This document shows, piece by piece, positions 33,421-42,687 of a DNA stretch of 64,000 bases (the first letter of the stretch is position 1; each line of letters opens with the position of its first letter). Location of the stretch: contig CAJTNI010000007.1 in NCBI GenBank assembly GCA_910577945.1, positions 1-64,000 of the forward strand, written 5' to 3'. The DNA is from an uncultured Christensenella sp. (GTDB lineage: Bacteria; Bacillota; Clostridia; Christensenellales; Pumilibacteraceae). A program made the position numbers and the translations under genes. The notes beneath the pieces were generated by a model, which did not search any database, was not told where the DNA came from, and was given only the letters and a program-made list of their open reading frames with translations.

Positions 33421-33438
33421 GCTCGCCTTATTTTTTTG
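33421..33438. repeat. Right host flank: second arm of a split terminator hairpin
   Basis: GCTCGCCTTATTTTTTTG is the reverse complement of the left flank (25448-25464) apart from one mismatch and one length difference. Confidence 0.55.
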
Positions 33439-33566
33439 CCTATATTCCGCAATACGCGCGCAGTCGCATGCGCACGCATGCGTTTATTGTTTAACGCAAC
33501 GCGCCGTACAAAACGGCTGTATACGCATCGCCCGCAAAATACGCGTATCGGCGCGCGAAGAGTCGA

Positions 33567-34709
33567 TTACAGCTTGCTGTAAATGATTTCGCCGTCGCGC
33601 ACTGTCATGAGCACGTCCAAGCCGTCGTCGAGCACGACGAAATCCGCCGCCTTGCCCGTCGCGATACTGCCGTAATTTTCGGCTATTCCCAAATTATTCG
33701 CGGGGTTGACGGTCGCGCAGTCGATAGCGCGCGTCAAATCCGCGCCGCATTCGTCGACGAGCAGCTTGACGGCGTCGTTCATTTTGAGCACGCTCCCCGC
33801 GAGCGTGCCGTCGCCCAGCCGCGCCGCGCCGTTCTTGACGAACACCTTTTGTCCGCCGAGCTCGCTCTCGCCGTCGCGCAGTCCCTTGGCGCGAATGGAA
33901 TCGGTGATAAGCACGAGCTTATCGGTCGGCTTGTTTTTAAGCAGCAGCTTAATTGCGGGCACGGACACGTGAATGCCGTCGGCAATCAGCTCCGCGTACG
34001 TCGCGTCGGTGAGCAACGCCGCGCCCGCAACGCCCGCCTCGCGGTGAGTGAACGGGCTTTGCGCATTGAACGTGTGCGTCACGCAGCGCGCGCCGCACTC
34101 CGCCGCGCGCCTCGCCTCGGCGTACGTCGCGTCGGAGTGCCCGATTGAACACACGACGCCGCGCGCCGACGCGTGGCGTATAAGCTCGAACGCGCCGTCC
34201 GTTTCGGGCGCGATTGTTATTTGCTTGACGCACCCGCCCGACGCGCGCGAATACTCGTCGAACAGCGCGATATCGGGCTTGACTATATACTCGCGCGGCT
34301 GTGCGCCCGCTCGTTTGTCGGACAAGAACGGACCTTCCAAATGCACGCCGATAATCGCCGCGCCGTCGCTGCGGTTTTGCGCGCGGTACGCCTTGACCGC
34401 GGCGAGCGCGGCGAGCGTATTGTCCTTGCTTTGCGTCATTGTGGTAGCACAAAACCGCGCCGTGCCCTCGCGCGCGAGCGTATCGGCTATCGCGCCGAGC
34501 GCGTCGAGCGTGCCGTCCATTGCGTCCGCGCCGCCCGCGCCGTGTATGTGCCCGTCTATAAACGCGGGCGCGACCAAAACGCCGCGCGGCAGCTCGATTT
34601 CGTCGCCGTCGGCGTTGCCTATGCTACGGATTTTCGCGTCGAAAGCGATATCCGTTCGGACTATTCCCTTGCCCGCTACGTATGCGAGCGCATTTTTAAA
34701 GCATCTCAT
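33567..34709 (-). CDS. nagA: N-acetylglucosamine-6-phosphate deacetylase
   Basis: The 380-residue amidohydrolase has FIDGHIHGAGG near residue 52, the metal Glu in GVHLEGPF, the SIGHSDA and VTHTFNAQ histidines, and the catalytic Asp in VLITDSIRA. It deacetylates GlcNAc-6-P. The ATG at 34709 overlaps the end of nagB by 4 bp, so the two genes are translationally coupled; the longer frame reads antisense-like DNA. Confidence 0.95.
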   Translation of the reverse strand: MRCFKNALAYVAGKGIVRTDIAFDAKIRSIGNADGDEIELPRGVLVAPAFIDGHIHGAGGADAMDGTLDALGAIADTLAREGTARFCATTMTQSKDNTLAALAAVKAYRAQNRSDGAAIIGVHLEGPFLSDKRAGAQPREYIVKPDIALFDEYSRASGGCVKQITIAPETDGAFELIRHASARGVVCSIGHSDATYAEARRAAECGARCVTHTFNAQSPFTHREAGVAGAALLTDATYAELIADGIHVSVPAIKLLLKNKPTDKLVLITDSIRAKGLRDGESELGGQKVFVKNGAARLGDGTLAGSVLKMNDAVKLLVDECGADLTRAIDCATVNPANNLGIAENYGSIATGKAADFVVLDDGLDVLMTVRDGEIIYSKL

Positions 34710-35428
34710 AACAGCTCCGCCGCCGCCTCGTCCAAAATAACGGTAACGTCGGCATGCCGCTGCAATACGCTCGCGGGCATGCGCTCGTCCACCTCGCCCT
34801 TTACCATGCCGCGCACGGCTTGCGCCTTGTTCGCGCCGCACGCGAGTATGAGTATTTTGCGCGCGTCCATAATATCGGCAATGCCCATAGTGAGCGCGTA
34901 CCGCGGTACGTCGTCGGGGTTTGCGAACAGCCGCGAATTATCCTTGACCGTGCTTTCGGCAAGCTCCGCCACGTGCGTATGCGAATCGAACGGAGTGTTC
35001 GGCTCGTTAAACGCGATATGCCCGTCGCTGCCCAAGCCCAAAAGCTGAATATCGCGCCTGTTCGCCGCGAGCAAAGCGGTGTAACGCTCGCACTCGGCGG
35101 CAAGGTCGGGCGCAGTGCCGAGCGGCAAATGCGTGTTGCGCGGGTCGATATCGGTTTTGCCGAACAGGTTTTCGCGCATGTAGTACGCGTAGCTGTGCGC
35201 GTCGTTAACGCCCGCGCCCACATATTCGTCGAGGTTGAACGACTTGCAGCCCGCAAGCGAAAGCGCGCCGTCGGAGACCGCCGACACAAGCCGCGCGTAC
35301 ACGCCGAGCGGCGTGCTGCCCGTGGCAAGCCCGAGCGTAGCGTCGGGGTTGGCGGCGACGACGCCCGTCAGAATCTCGGCGGCAAGCTCGCACACCGAAT
35401 CGTAATCTTTTGCAATAATAATTTCCAT
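34706..35428 (-). CDS. nagB: Glucosamine-6-phosphate deaminase
   Basis: The 240-residue protein is a NagB: LGLATGSTPLGVY binds phosphate, FNLDEYVG carries the catalytic Asp, and HIAFNEP follows. It turns GlcN-6-P into fructose-6-P and ammonia. With nagA it feeds amino sugars into glycolysis, and the GH20 enzyme at 7.9 kb could supply GlcNAc. No GlcNAc transporter or NagR/GntR regulator is adjacent. No clear SD precedes the ATG. Confidence 0.95.
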   Translation of the reverse strand: MEIIIAKDYDSVCELAAEILTGVVAANPDATLGLATGSTPLGVYARLVSAVSDGALSLAGCKSFNLDEYVGAGVNDAHSYAYYMRENLFGKTDIDPRNTHLPLGTAPDLAAECERYTALLAANRRDIQLLGLGSDGHIAFNEPNTPFDSHTHVAELAESTVKDNSRLFANPDDVPRYALTMGIADIMDARKILILACGANKAQAVRGMVKGEVDERMPASVLQRHADVTVILDEAAAELL

Positions 35429-35628
35429 AACACTGTTGCTGTGCCGATAATCGGCGGTAGTAAGCGACGCGGCGCGACAAGCTTTACGGAACGGCCGTCG
35501 CGCACACGCCTATACGTTGAAGTCGGCATATCGCCTGAAACAATATACCATATAACGATGCCGAACGCAATACGCAATCGGGCATTTTCAATCGGATAAC
35601 GGGCACGCCCGCGCCCGACGCGCTTGCG

Positions 35629-37029
35629 TCAACCGTTGCGTATGGCTTTGTCGAGCGCGGCAAGATTGCGCCGCGCCGCATCGGCGGTTTCGCATTCCAC
35701 ATAGGCGCGGCATACGGGCTCAGTGCCCGACAGCCTGATAAGCGCCCAGCACTCGTTGTCGAAGCGGTACTTGATATTCTTGTCGATACGCTCGACGGCG
35801 CGCGGCGCGCGGTCGAACTCGGGCGGATTTTCGAGGATGCGTTCGAGGATATCCGTTTCGCCGCCGAAGCGAATTTCGTCCTCGACGCAGGCGTAATCGT
35901 ATTTGGCAAACTCGCATACCTCGCGCACGATTGCCGACACGGGCATGTTCATGACCGTAACCATTTCCGCGAACAGCGCGGAGCTGAACACCGAGTCCTT
36001 GCCGAATATGTATCCGCGCACGGTAAGCCCGCCGCTGCTCTCGCCGCCGATAAGCGCGTCGTGGCGTTTTATCGCGGCGGAAATATTCTTGAACCCGACG
36101 TCCACCTCGTGACACTCGAACCCCGCCGCCCGCGCCACCTTGTCCACCAATACGGACGTGGCGCAGTTCTTTACGGCGTCGCCCTTCATGCCGCGGTAGT
36201 TAATCAGATAGTAGTACAGGCACGCCAAAATCTCGTTGCTTGTTACGTATCTGCCGTTCTCGTCGATAATGCCCAGCCTGTCGCTGTCGCTGTCGGTCGC
36301 CATGGCGAAATCGTATCCGCCGTCGCGCACGAGCTGCGCGAGCGGCTGCATCGCCTCGCGCGTGGGGTTGGGATTGACGAACCCGAAAAACGCGTCGTGA
36401 ACGGCGTGCAGGACGGTCACGTTCTTTACGCCCAGCTGCTCGAACAGCGGACGGATACAGCTCGCGCCCACGCCGCAAAGATTGTCGTACAGGATTTTCA
36501 CCTTGCTGCCGCGCACCGCGGGCGAAAGAAACGCCGTTATGTTTTCGAGGTACTTTTGCTTGTTGGAATAGTCGACGACCAAGCCCTTTTCGCGCGCGAT
36601 ATCGGCGGGCAGCGTCTTGATTGCGCGCACGGCGCGCGTCGCGCGTTCCAAACGGTCGGTAAACGCGACGTCGGCGTCCATGCCGCCGCGCACGAACACC
36701 TTGACGCCGTTGAAGTAGTACGGGTTGTGACTCGCGGTAATCATGATTCCGTAGTCGAGCGCCTCGTCGCGCACCGCCGTCATTACGGCGGGCGACGGCA
36801 ACGGCTCGGTATACAGCAAGCACTTAACGCCGTTGGCGGCGAGCGTTTCCGCTATCCACACGGCAAAATAGCCCGAGCCGAACCGATAATCGTACCCGAC
36901 CGCGACGGGCTTGTCGCTGCCGTCCTCGCGGATAATATCGCACAATGCCTGCACAACAAGCTGTACGTTGCGTTTGGTAAAGTCCTCGCCGATAACGCCG
37001 CGAAAACCGCCCGTACCGAATTTAATCAT
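35629..37029 (-). CDS. Phosphoglucomutase/phosphomannomutase family protein
   Basis: The 466-residue protein starts MIKFGTGGFRG and has the phosphoserine loop TASHNPYYFNG, the metal loop DSDSDRLG and the sugar loop GGESSGG. These fit an alpha-D-phosphohexomutase. Next to GH94 phosphorolysis it could turn glucose-1-P into glucose-6-P, which is inference from context. GGGAG precedes the ATG. It is separated from nagB by 200 bp. Confidence 0.92.
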   Translation of the reverse strand: MIKFGTGGFRGVIGEDFTKRNVQLVVQALCDIIREDGSDKPVAVGYDYRFGSGYFAVWIAETLAANGVKCLLYTEPLPSPAVMTAVRDEALDYGIMITASHNPYYFNGVKVFVRGGMDADVAFTDRLERATRAVRAIKTLPADIAREKGLVVDYSNKQKYLENITAFLSPAVRGSKVKILYDNLCGVGASCIRPLFEQLGVKNVTVLHAVHDAFFGFVNPNPTREAMQPLAQLVRDGGYDFAMATDSDSDRLGIIDENGRYVTSNEILACLYYYLINYRGMKGDAVKNCATSVLVDKVARAAGFECHEVDVGFKNISAAIKRHDALIGGESSGGLTVRGYIFGKDSVFSSALFAEMVTVMNMPVSAIVREVCEFAKYDYACVEDEIRFGGETDILERILENPPEFDRAPRAVERIDKNIKYRFDNECWALIRLSGTEPVCRAYVECETADAARRNLAALDKAIRNG

Positions 37030-37155
37030 ACCGTAAAGTCTCCCGTGATGTCAAAACCTATATAAAAATGGAGTAGTAATACTGAGGGTACGAAAATATA
37101 CCCCCCGAAATACAGAATAACAATGCTTACGCATTAAGCCGCGGCGAGCCGCGCG

Positions 37156-38337
37156 TCAAACGATATCGAGCGAAATTTCGTCGAGCGCAACGCCGTCGGC
37201 GGACGCAATCGTCACCGTCAGCTTGGTGCAGCCCGCAGGCGGCGTAAACTCGAAGCTGCGCGTTCCGCCCGCGTACTCGAACGTGTCACTGCCCGTAACT
37301 ACCGCGCCGTCTACGATAGTGCCGTACTCGACCGTGACCGTCGCCGCGCCCGTGCCGATAAGCGTGAGCGCAAGGCCGAGCCCGCCGCAGTCGATAAACG
37401 CGTCCTGCGATATCTCGCCCGTAAACGTGCTGCCGCCCGTCGCCGCGCCGCTCGTCACGCCGGAAACGTTCCACACGAACTCGTCGCCCGCGCGTTCGGC
37501 GGCAAGCGTGCCGTTCGCGATAAGCTTGCTCTCGAACCCGTGTCCCGTCGTAGGTATGGCGCGATAGCTCTCGTTTTCCGTCATTTTACGCGCGACCTCG
37601 GTCGCCGTCTCGCCCGCGAACCGCGAGTATTTGAACCCTCGTATCACGAGGTTGTCGGTCTCGAAATCGGGCTCGCCGCACCAGCCGTTGGGCAGCCAGC
37701 ACCCGATATTGAGGTACATTTCGCCCGTCGGCACATACCCGCGCAACGTGGTTACGAGCACGTCGTCCACATAGAACTCCACCCGCGCGTTGTCGCCCGT
37801 ATGCCAATCGAACCGATACTTATGGAACTTGCCGTCGTTGAGTGCCGTCGGCACTTTCTTGTACTCGTGCTCGACATTAGTCAGCGTTTGATAGGACGAG
37901 AACAGCGCCTTTGTATACGAGCCGACGCCGTACTCGCTGTTGCTTGCCGCGACCGTGCCGTAAATCTCGATATCTATCTCGTTGTTGTAGCGCGCCTCGT
38001 CGCTCGTTTCGTACAGCCACATGGACGTGCAAACGCCGTTGACCGAGGGAATTTTCATTTCCACCTCGAAGCTGCCCGGACCGTACGCCTCGCGCGACGT
38101 AAGCACTCCGCCCGTGCGCTTGCCCGAGCTGAAATCGGCATTGACCGAAACGCCGCGCTTGTCGCCGTAGTAGTAGTCGCCGTTAACGGCGATAAGGATA
38201 TCGCCGTTTGCGGCTTTCATTACGTTTTCGGGAATGACCCCGCCGTGCGTTTGCGTCGTGTCGGTGATGCCCCAAACTCGGTTCATCGCCAGCCAATCGC
38301 CCACGTTGATAGGCTGCAATTTCGTATCGTCGGGATT
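37156..38337 (-). pseudogene. GH16 beta-glucanase domain, out of frame with the upstream lipoprotein
   Basis: The frame encodes a GH16 domain with catalytic EIDIEIYG (nucleophile and acid/base Glu) and a C-terminal carbohydrate-binding-like beta domain. It has no signal peptide and no ATG; the first possible start is a TTG at 38319 without an SD. Its frame opens just where the lipoprotein gene (38336-41461) ends. If one T of the TTT at about 38347 is dropped, that gene reads through into this one as ...VKEFFGVNPDD.... So the pair was most likely one GH16 lipoprotein of about 1,430 residues. A separately translated GH16 is the alternative. Confidence 0.75.
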
Positions 38338-41300
38338 AACCCCGAAGAAACTCCTTCACCAACGCGGTTATTTCTGCGGTAAACCCGTTGGTATACGTCA
38401 CCGCGCTGTTGTCGGTGTCGTAGTATGCGGTATCGTCGGCGTTAAACGCGAGCTTATCGGACGCGACGGTATTTACGTTAGTTCCAGCGCCGTCGCCGAT
38501 TGCGGTCGTCGCACCGTCGGCGGAAATCGTAACAAACAAGCAATCGCTCGTCACGCCGCCCCCCGAATTGTTACCTACTATACCGCCTTGCGCCCAGCCG
38601 CCGCTCTTTTGCACCTTGCCTATAAACACACAACCCTTAACCACGGAGTTAGCCGCGTCGTTGCCGTAGCAAATACCGCCTGCACCCGCGCCGTCGCTAA
38701 TCAACTCCGTAACGTTAACAAAGCAATTTTCAATCGTGCCGCCTCTGTTGACGCCTGCGATGATACCCGACGCGCTAATGCCGCTGTACGCTTTTCCGCT
38801 TGCTATAACCATGTTTCTAATCGTACCGCCGTTATTGACAATCATGCCGAAGCCCCAACCGCTTTCGCTGTACAAATCCAAATTGGTAATCTTTTTGTAG
38901 TTACCGTCAAGCACGCCTGTAAACGGGTTGTCAACGTTGCTAATCGGAGTAAACGCGTCTTTGCTTTCGTCAAACGCTATATCCTCGGTTATAATGTATC
39001 TGCCTGCAAGGTCGTTACCGATAGCTCTGAGCGCCGCCTTATCGGCAATGCCCAGCCACACGTCGGCGGTCACGGTTGCGGGAGTGAGGTCGCCGCTGCT
39101 CACGGTGAGCGTAATGCTCTCGCCGTAAATCGCGCCCTCTACCGCTACCGTATAGTCTGCCGCAGACACGTCGAGATACTGCGTCCAATCCACGTTGTCG
39201 AGCGCCCAACCGCCGTCGGCAGCGTACGGAACAATCACCTTGCTCACGCCCGCTTTGAGCGTTGCGGTAAGCTCGCCCTGCGACGCGGTAACGGTTACTT
39301 TGCCGTTAATCGTGCGCTCGTTCACGCCGTCGTTATACACAAACACCACGTCCTGCTCGCCGACGGCTGACGTATCGAGCCCGCGAACCTCGGTGGGCGA
39401 AACCGATTTTGTCGTGCCGTCCGTCATTTCTACGGTCAGCTTAATGCTGCTCAACACAAGCTCGCCGCCCTCGATGCAGGTTATATTTTGGGTTTCCACA
39501 GCGGAAATGCCGAGCGCGTACGGGTCGCCTACCGTTACCGCTACGCTGTCTACGTACACGCCATTGACCTTTACGCCGATTTTGAACATTTTTACGTTCT
39601 CGAAAAGCGCGCTCGTCACGCTATCCGCAAACCGAATTACGTAATCGCCGCCGCTGTTATTTTTGATTTCCAATACGGGCGCGTCGAGCTCCTCCGCCGC
39701 TTCGTTAGCCGTCCAATCCGCCAAGAACTCAATCGTTTCGATTTCCGCATTGCTGAATACCTTGATATTGATATCCTGCCCGACGTAAATCTTCTTGTCG
39801 TACGAAACGACTTTACCGAACGTCTCCGAGCCGTAATACGTGCCGCTGTTCTCGACGTACACCCAGCCGTCGCCGAAAGTATCGGTCAGGTCGGTTTTAT
39901 CGCCGTTTACGCAGTTAACAGCAGTGCCCTTGCCGTCCTTGGTCGCGGCAATAAGCGTCGCGCCTATATCGGTAAAGGTTTGATTATCCCAACTGCCGTA
40001 TTTGAAGTACGACGCATAGCACGCCACGTTCTTGACAGTACCGCCGTTGTAATCGGCAACGTATCCGCAACCGCGCTCGGCGGCGTATTCCACGAAAAGC
40101 TTGCAGCCGTCGTCGATAACAACGTTTTCTATCGTGCCGAGGTTAACGCCCGCGATAAGCGCCGACGCTTGCCCGCCCTTGACGTCCGCGTCGCGCAGCG
40201 TGAAGTTCTTTACCGTTCCCGTCTCGCCGATGTATCCAAACATTCCCAGATAATGGCTTTTGTACGACCACGGCGCGTCTTGATACATAATGAGCAAGTC
40301 GTTGACGATATGTCCTCTGCCGTCGAACGTGCCCGTAAACGGTTTACCCTCCTGCGTCAATTCGGTAGCGTCACCGAAAACAAGCGTTACGGGGTCGTTT
40401 TCCGCGCCCGTGCCCTTGATAGGCGCTTGACCGATAGGCGATACGCCTTTCGACCACCATTCGGACATAACGTTATTCTTAACCCAATGTCCGTCGAGCG
40501 ACAAGTCGTTTTGCAAAATGTAATATCCGTCGAGATTGTCGTTTATCGCCTTGAAATCGTCGGCGGTGCGTATGTAGCTAGCGACGATAATGTTGAGGAA
40601 TTCGCCGTCGGCGTTGACGAGCTTTGCGCCCGACTTGGCGAACGCGCTCGCCGCAACGTACGTGCCGTCGTCATCCGTCGTAACGGCGAGCGACGCGCCC
40701 GTCATGTCGGTGACGGCAGTCAGCTTTTTATCGGAAATCTTGTACTTTTCCGCAGTTGCCGAAAACTCGTTTTCCACCGCGACGTACTTCGTACCCGCCG
40801 CGTCGAGGTCGGCGACGGTGCGCTGCTTAACCTGTATACGGAAATCGCATACCGCAGTACCCCCCCCCACGGAATCCTCGTACTCGACCTCGACCTTCTT
40901 TTGCCCGACGGTCGTCAAATCGACGACGTTTTTGACTTTGAGGTCGGCGACGGTCAACTCTTTTTCCGATTTGTCGCTATATACCGCCTTGACGCGAATG
41001 CCCGTCAAATCGACGGCGCTCGCCTTTTCGTCGAGGAAATATACCGCCTTTGTCGGCTGCGCGTCCAGCTTCAAGCGGCTGTTGAGCGTTTTGTCGTCCT
41101 CGTCGCCGCCCGTCGGCTTGACGTACTTATAAACAAGCTCGTTCGACTTGTCGCTGTTTTGCCAGCCCGATTCGGTGGTCTTTGCCACGACGCTCACCTT
41201 GTATTCGCCCGTTTCCGAAACGCTTATGGTATAGCTCGTGTCCGTCGTATCGACGGTGTTCGCGCCGACGGTCACGTCGTAGCTCGTAGCATGCTCCACC

Positions 41301-41461
41301 GCGCTCCAACTGACGACGCTGCCGTCAATCGAAATAACGGGCGCGGCAAGCTTTTGTTCGCCCGTCGTGCTGTCGTTGCATGCAAACAGCAAGCACGACC
41401 CCGCGACGACCGCGGTCATCGCCGAAGCGCACGCTATTGTTTTTGCGATTTTTTTATTCAT
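38336..41461 (-). CDS. Large GLUG/Ig-repeat lipoprotein (front part of a split GH16 protein)
   Basis: The 1,041-residue protein has a lipobox (LLFAC). A fibronectin-III-like module (APVISIDGSVVSWSAVEHAT), two Big_3-like modules with KAVYFLDEKA and VGQKKVEVEY, and two stretches of GLUG-type repeats (PFTGTFDGRGH, NLGTIENVVI, NRGGTIENCF) follow. Such proteins bind polysaccharide or display enzymes. The start at 41461 follows AAGGAG by 8 nt. A run of nine G lies in codons for SVGGGT (plus strand 40860-40868) and is a slippage site. The stop falls just before the GH16 frame. Confidence 0.8.
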   Translation of the reverse strand: MNKKIAKTIACASAMTAVVAGSCLLFACNDSTTGEQKLAAPVISIDGSVVSWSAVEHATSYDVTVGANTVDTTDTSYTISVSETGEYKVSVVAKTTESGWQNSDKSNELVYKYVKPTGGDEDDKTLNSRLKLDAQPTKAVYFLDEKASAVDLTGIRVKAVYSDKSEKELTVADLKVKNVVDLTTVGQKKVEVEYEDSVGGGTAVCDFRIQVKQRTVADLDAAGTKYVAVENEFSATAEKYKISDKKLTAVTDMTGASLAVTTDDDGTYVAASAFAKSGAKLVNADGEFLNIIVASYIRTADDFKAINDNLDGYYILQNDLSLDGHWVKNNVMSEWWSKGVSPIGQAPIKGTGAENDPVTLVFGDATELTQEGKPFTGTFDGRGHIVNDLLIMYQDAPWSYKSHYLGMFGYIGETGTVKNFTLRDADVKGGQASALIAGVNLGTIENVVIDDGCKLFVEYAAERGCGYVADYNGGTVKNVACYASYFKYGSWDNQTFTDIGATLIAATKDGKGTAVNCVNGDKTDLTDTFGDGWVYVENSGTYYGSETFGKVVSYDKKIYVGQDINIKVFSNAEIETIEFLADWTANEAAEELDAPVLEIKNNSGGDYVIRFADSVTSALFENVKMFKIGVKVNGVYVDSVAVTVGDPYALGISAVETQNITCIEGGELVLSSIKLTVEMTDGTTKSVSPTEVRGLDTSAVGEQDVVFVYNDGVNERTINGKVTVTASQGELTATLKAGVSKVIVPYAADGGWALDNVDWTQYLDVSAADYTVAVEGAIYGESITLTVSSGDLTPATVTADVWLGIADKAALRAIGNDLAGRYIITEDIAFDESKDAFTPISNVDNPFTGVLDGNYKKITNLDLYSESGWGFGMIVNNGGTIRNMVIASGKAYSGISASGIIAGVNRGGTIENCFVNVTELISDGAGAGGICYGNDAANSVVKGCVFIGKVQKSGGWAQGGIVGNNSGGGVTSDCLFVTISADGATTAIGDGAGTNVNTVASDKLAFNADDTAYYDTDNSAVTYTNGFTAEITALVKEFLRG
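40860..40868 (-). repeat. Homopolymer of nine G within a coding region
   Basis: On the coding strand GTGGGGGGGGGT holds nine consecutive G, well inside the lipoprotein gene. A change of one G would stop the protein early. Confidence 0.9.
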
Positions 41462-41545
41462 GATTTCCACTCCTTATTGGAATTATTTTTTTCTTGAAAG
41501 TCGGTATTCGAGCGACGTACCGCGCCGAGCGCAGGGTCGTGCCGC

Positions 41546-42673
41546 TCATTCGAACGCCGCGTCGGTTATGCTCTCCACGGCTTTTGCCACCGCGCCGATT
41601 ACCGACGCGTTTCCGCCCAGCGTGGTCGGAACTGCGGTACAGCTCCCCACCGCCTCGGCTATTTGCTCGTTGACGGCGCGCATGTATTCGTCGCCGAACC
41701 CCGTAGCTCTGCCCGACACGACGACCGTCGAAATATCGAGCAGCTCCACAATGTCTTTGAGCACGCCGCCGAGACAGCGCGCGGTCGCAAGCACGTATTC
41801 GCGCGCGGCGGCGTCGGACTCGTACAGCGCCAGCGCCTCGGCGGTATGCTTAACGCCCAGCCTCGCCTTGACGGCGCGCAACGACACGAATTCGTCGAGC
41901 GCGTCGCGCCTGCCCTCGAACTCGGTGCGCATGCGCCCGACCTCGCCCGCAAAGCCCTGCGAGCCGCTGTACAGCTTGCCGCCGAGCACGAGCGCGCCGC
42001 CTATGCCCTCGTCCACATGCACGAGCATGCCGTTTTCCACGCCCGCGAGCAGCCCGCGGTGCATTTCCGCATGCCCCGCAAGGTCGATATCGTTGGTCAT
42101 TTTTACCGTCACGCCGAACTGCCGCGAAAACAAATTGACTATGTAGTTCTTTTCGCCGAACAAATCCTTATCGAACTGCGGCGATAATTGCAGCTCGCCC
42201 GTCATGGTGTTTACGCGCCCGGGCACGGACACGTCGATGCCGAGCAACGGCACGTCGCGATACTCGGGCTTTGCCAAAAGGTTTTTGAGCGAAAGCACCA
42301 GCTCGTACACCGTCGCCACGTCGTATCGCTCCACGCGCGTTTCCGTAAAATCGGTTATTTGCATTTTCATGTCGCTTATAACCACCTGCGCGCGGTGGTT
42401 GGCAAGCCCCACCGCCGCCACGCACCCGAACTTTTCGTTGACCGAATAGTACACCGGTCTGCGCCCGACCGAAGTAGTCGCCGCCACCTCGTCGTCCGTC
42501 ACCTTGCGAATGTATCCGCCCTTTTCCAGCTCGCAAATGATTGACGACAGCGCGGCGTTGCTCAAATCCAGCCCACGCGACAGCATGGTCGCCGAGCTGT
42601 CCGCCTTGCGCAGCTCGCGCATAACCAGCCTGTTGTTTAAGCACCGTGCATAGCTCTGATTCTTCCCCGTCAT
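41546..42673 (-). CDS. ROK family transcriptional repressor
   Basis: The 375-residue protein has an N-terminal winged helix (about 1-75; SNAALSSIICELEKGGYIRK is the recognition part, then the wing with GRRPVYY) and a ROK sugar-kinase-like domain with DEGIGGAL and the GEVG segment. The usual ROK zinc motif (CxCGxxGC) is missing: the region after GFAGEVGRMR reads TEFEGRRDALDE instead. It likely senses a sugar or sugar-P from the beta-glucan locus. It lies between two GLUG lipoprotein genes on the same strand. The start is the ATG after GGGGGGAATAAG. Confidence 0.88.
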   Translation of the reverse strand: MTGKNQSYARCLNNRLVMRELRKADSSATMLSRGLDLSNAALSSIICELEKGGYIRKVTDDEVAATTSVGRRPVYYSVNEKFGCVAAVGLANHRAQVVISDMKMQITDFTETRVERYDVATVYELVLSLKNLLAKPEYRDVPLLGIDVSVPGRVNTMTGELQLSPQFDKDLFGEKNYIVNLFSRQFGVTVKMTNDIDLAGHAEMHRGLLAGVENGMLVHVDEGIGGALVLGGKLYSGSQGFAGEVGRMRTEFEGRRDALDEFVSLRAVKARLGVKHTAEALALYESDAAAREYVLATARCLGGVLKDIVELLDISTVVVSGRATGFGDEYMRAVNEQIAEAVGSCTAVPTTLGGNASVIGAVAKAVESITDAAFE

Positions 42674-42687
42674 GACCTTATTCCCCC

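Noticed and set aside
38336..38350. Programmed +1 frameshift joining the lipoprotein and GH16
   Set aside because: No known slippery stop context is present (the frame 0 stop is 9 nt further on). A simple indel or sequencing error is more likely, so it is reported as a frameshift only.
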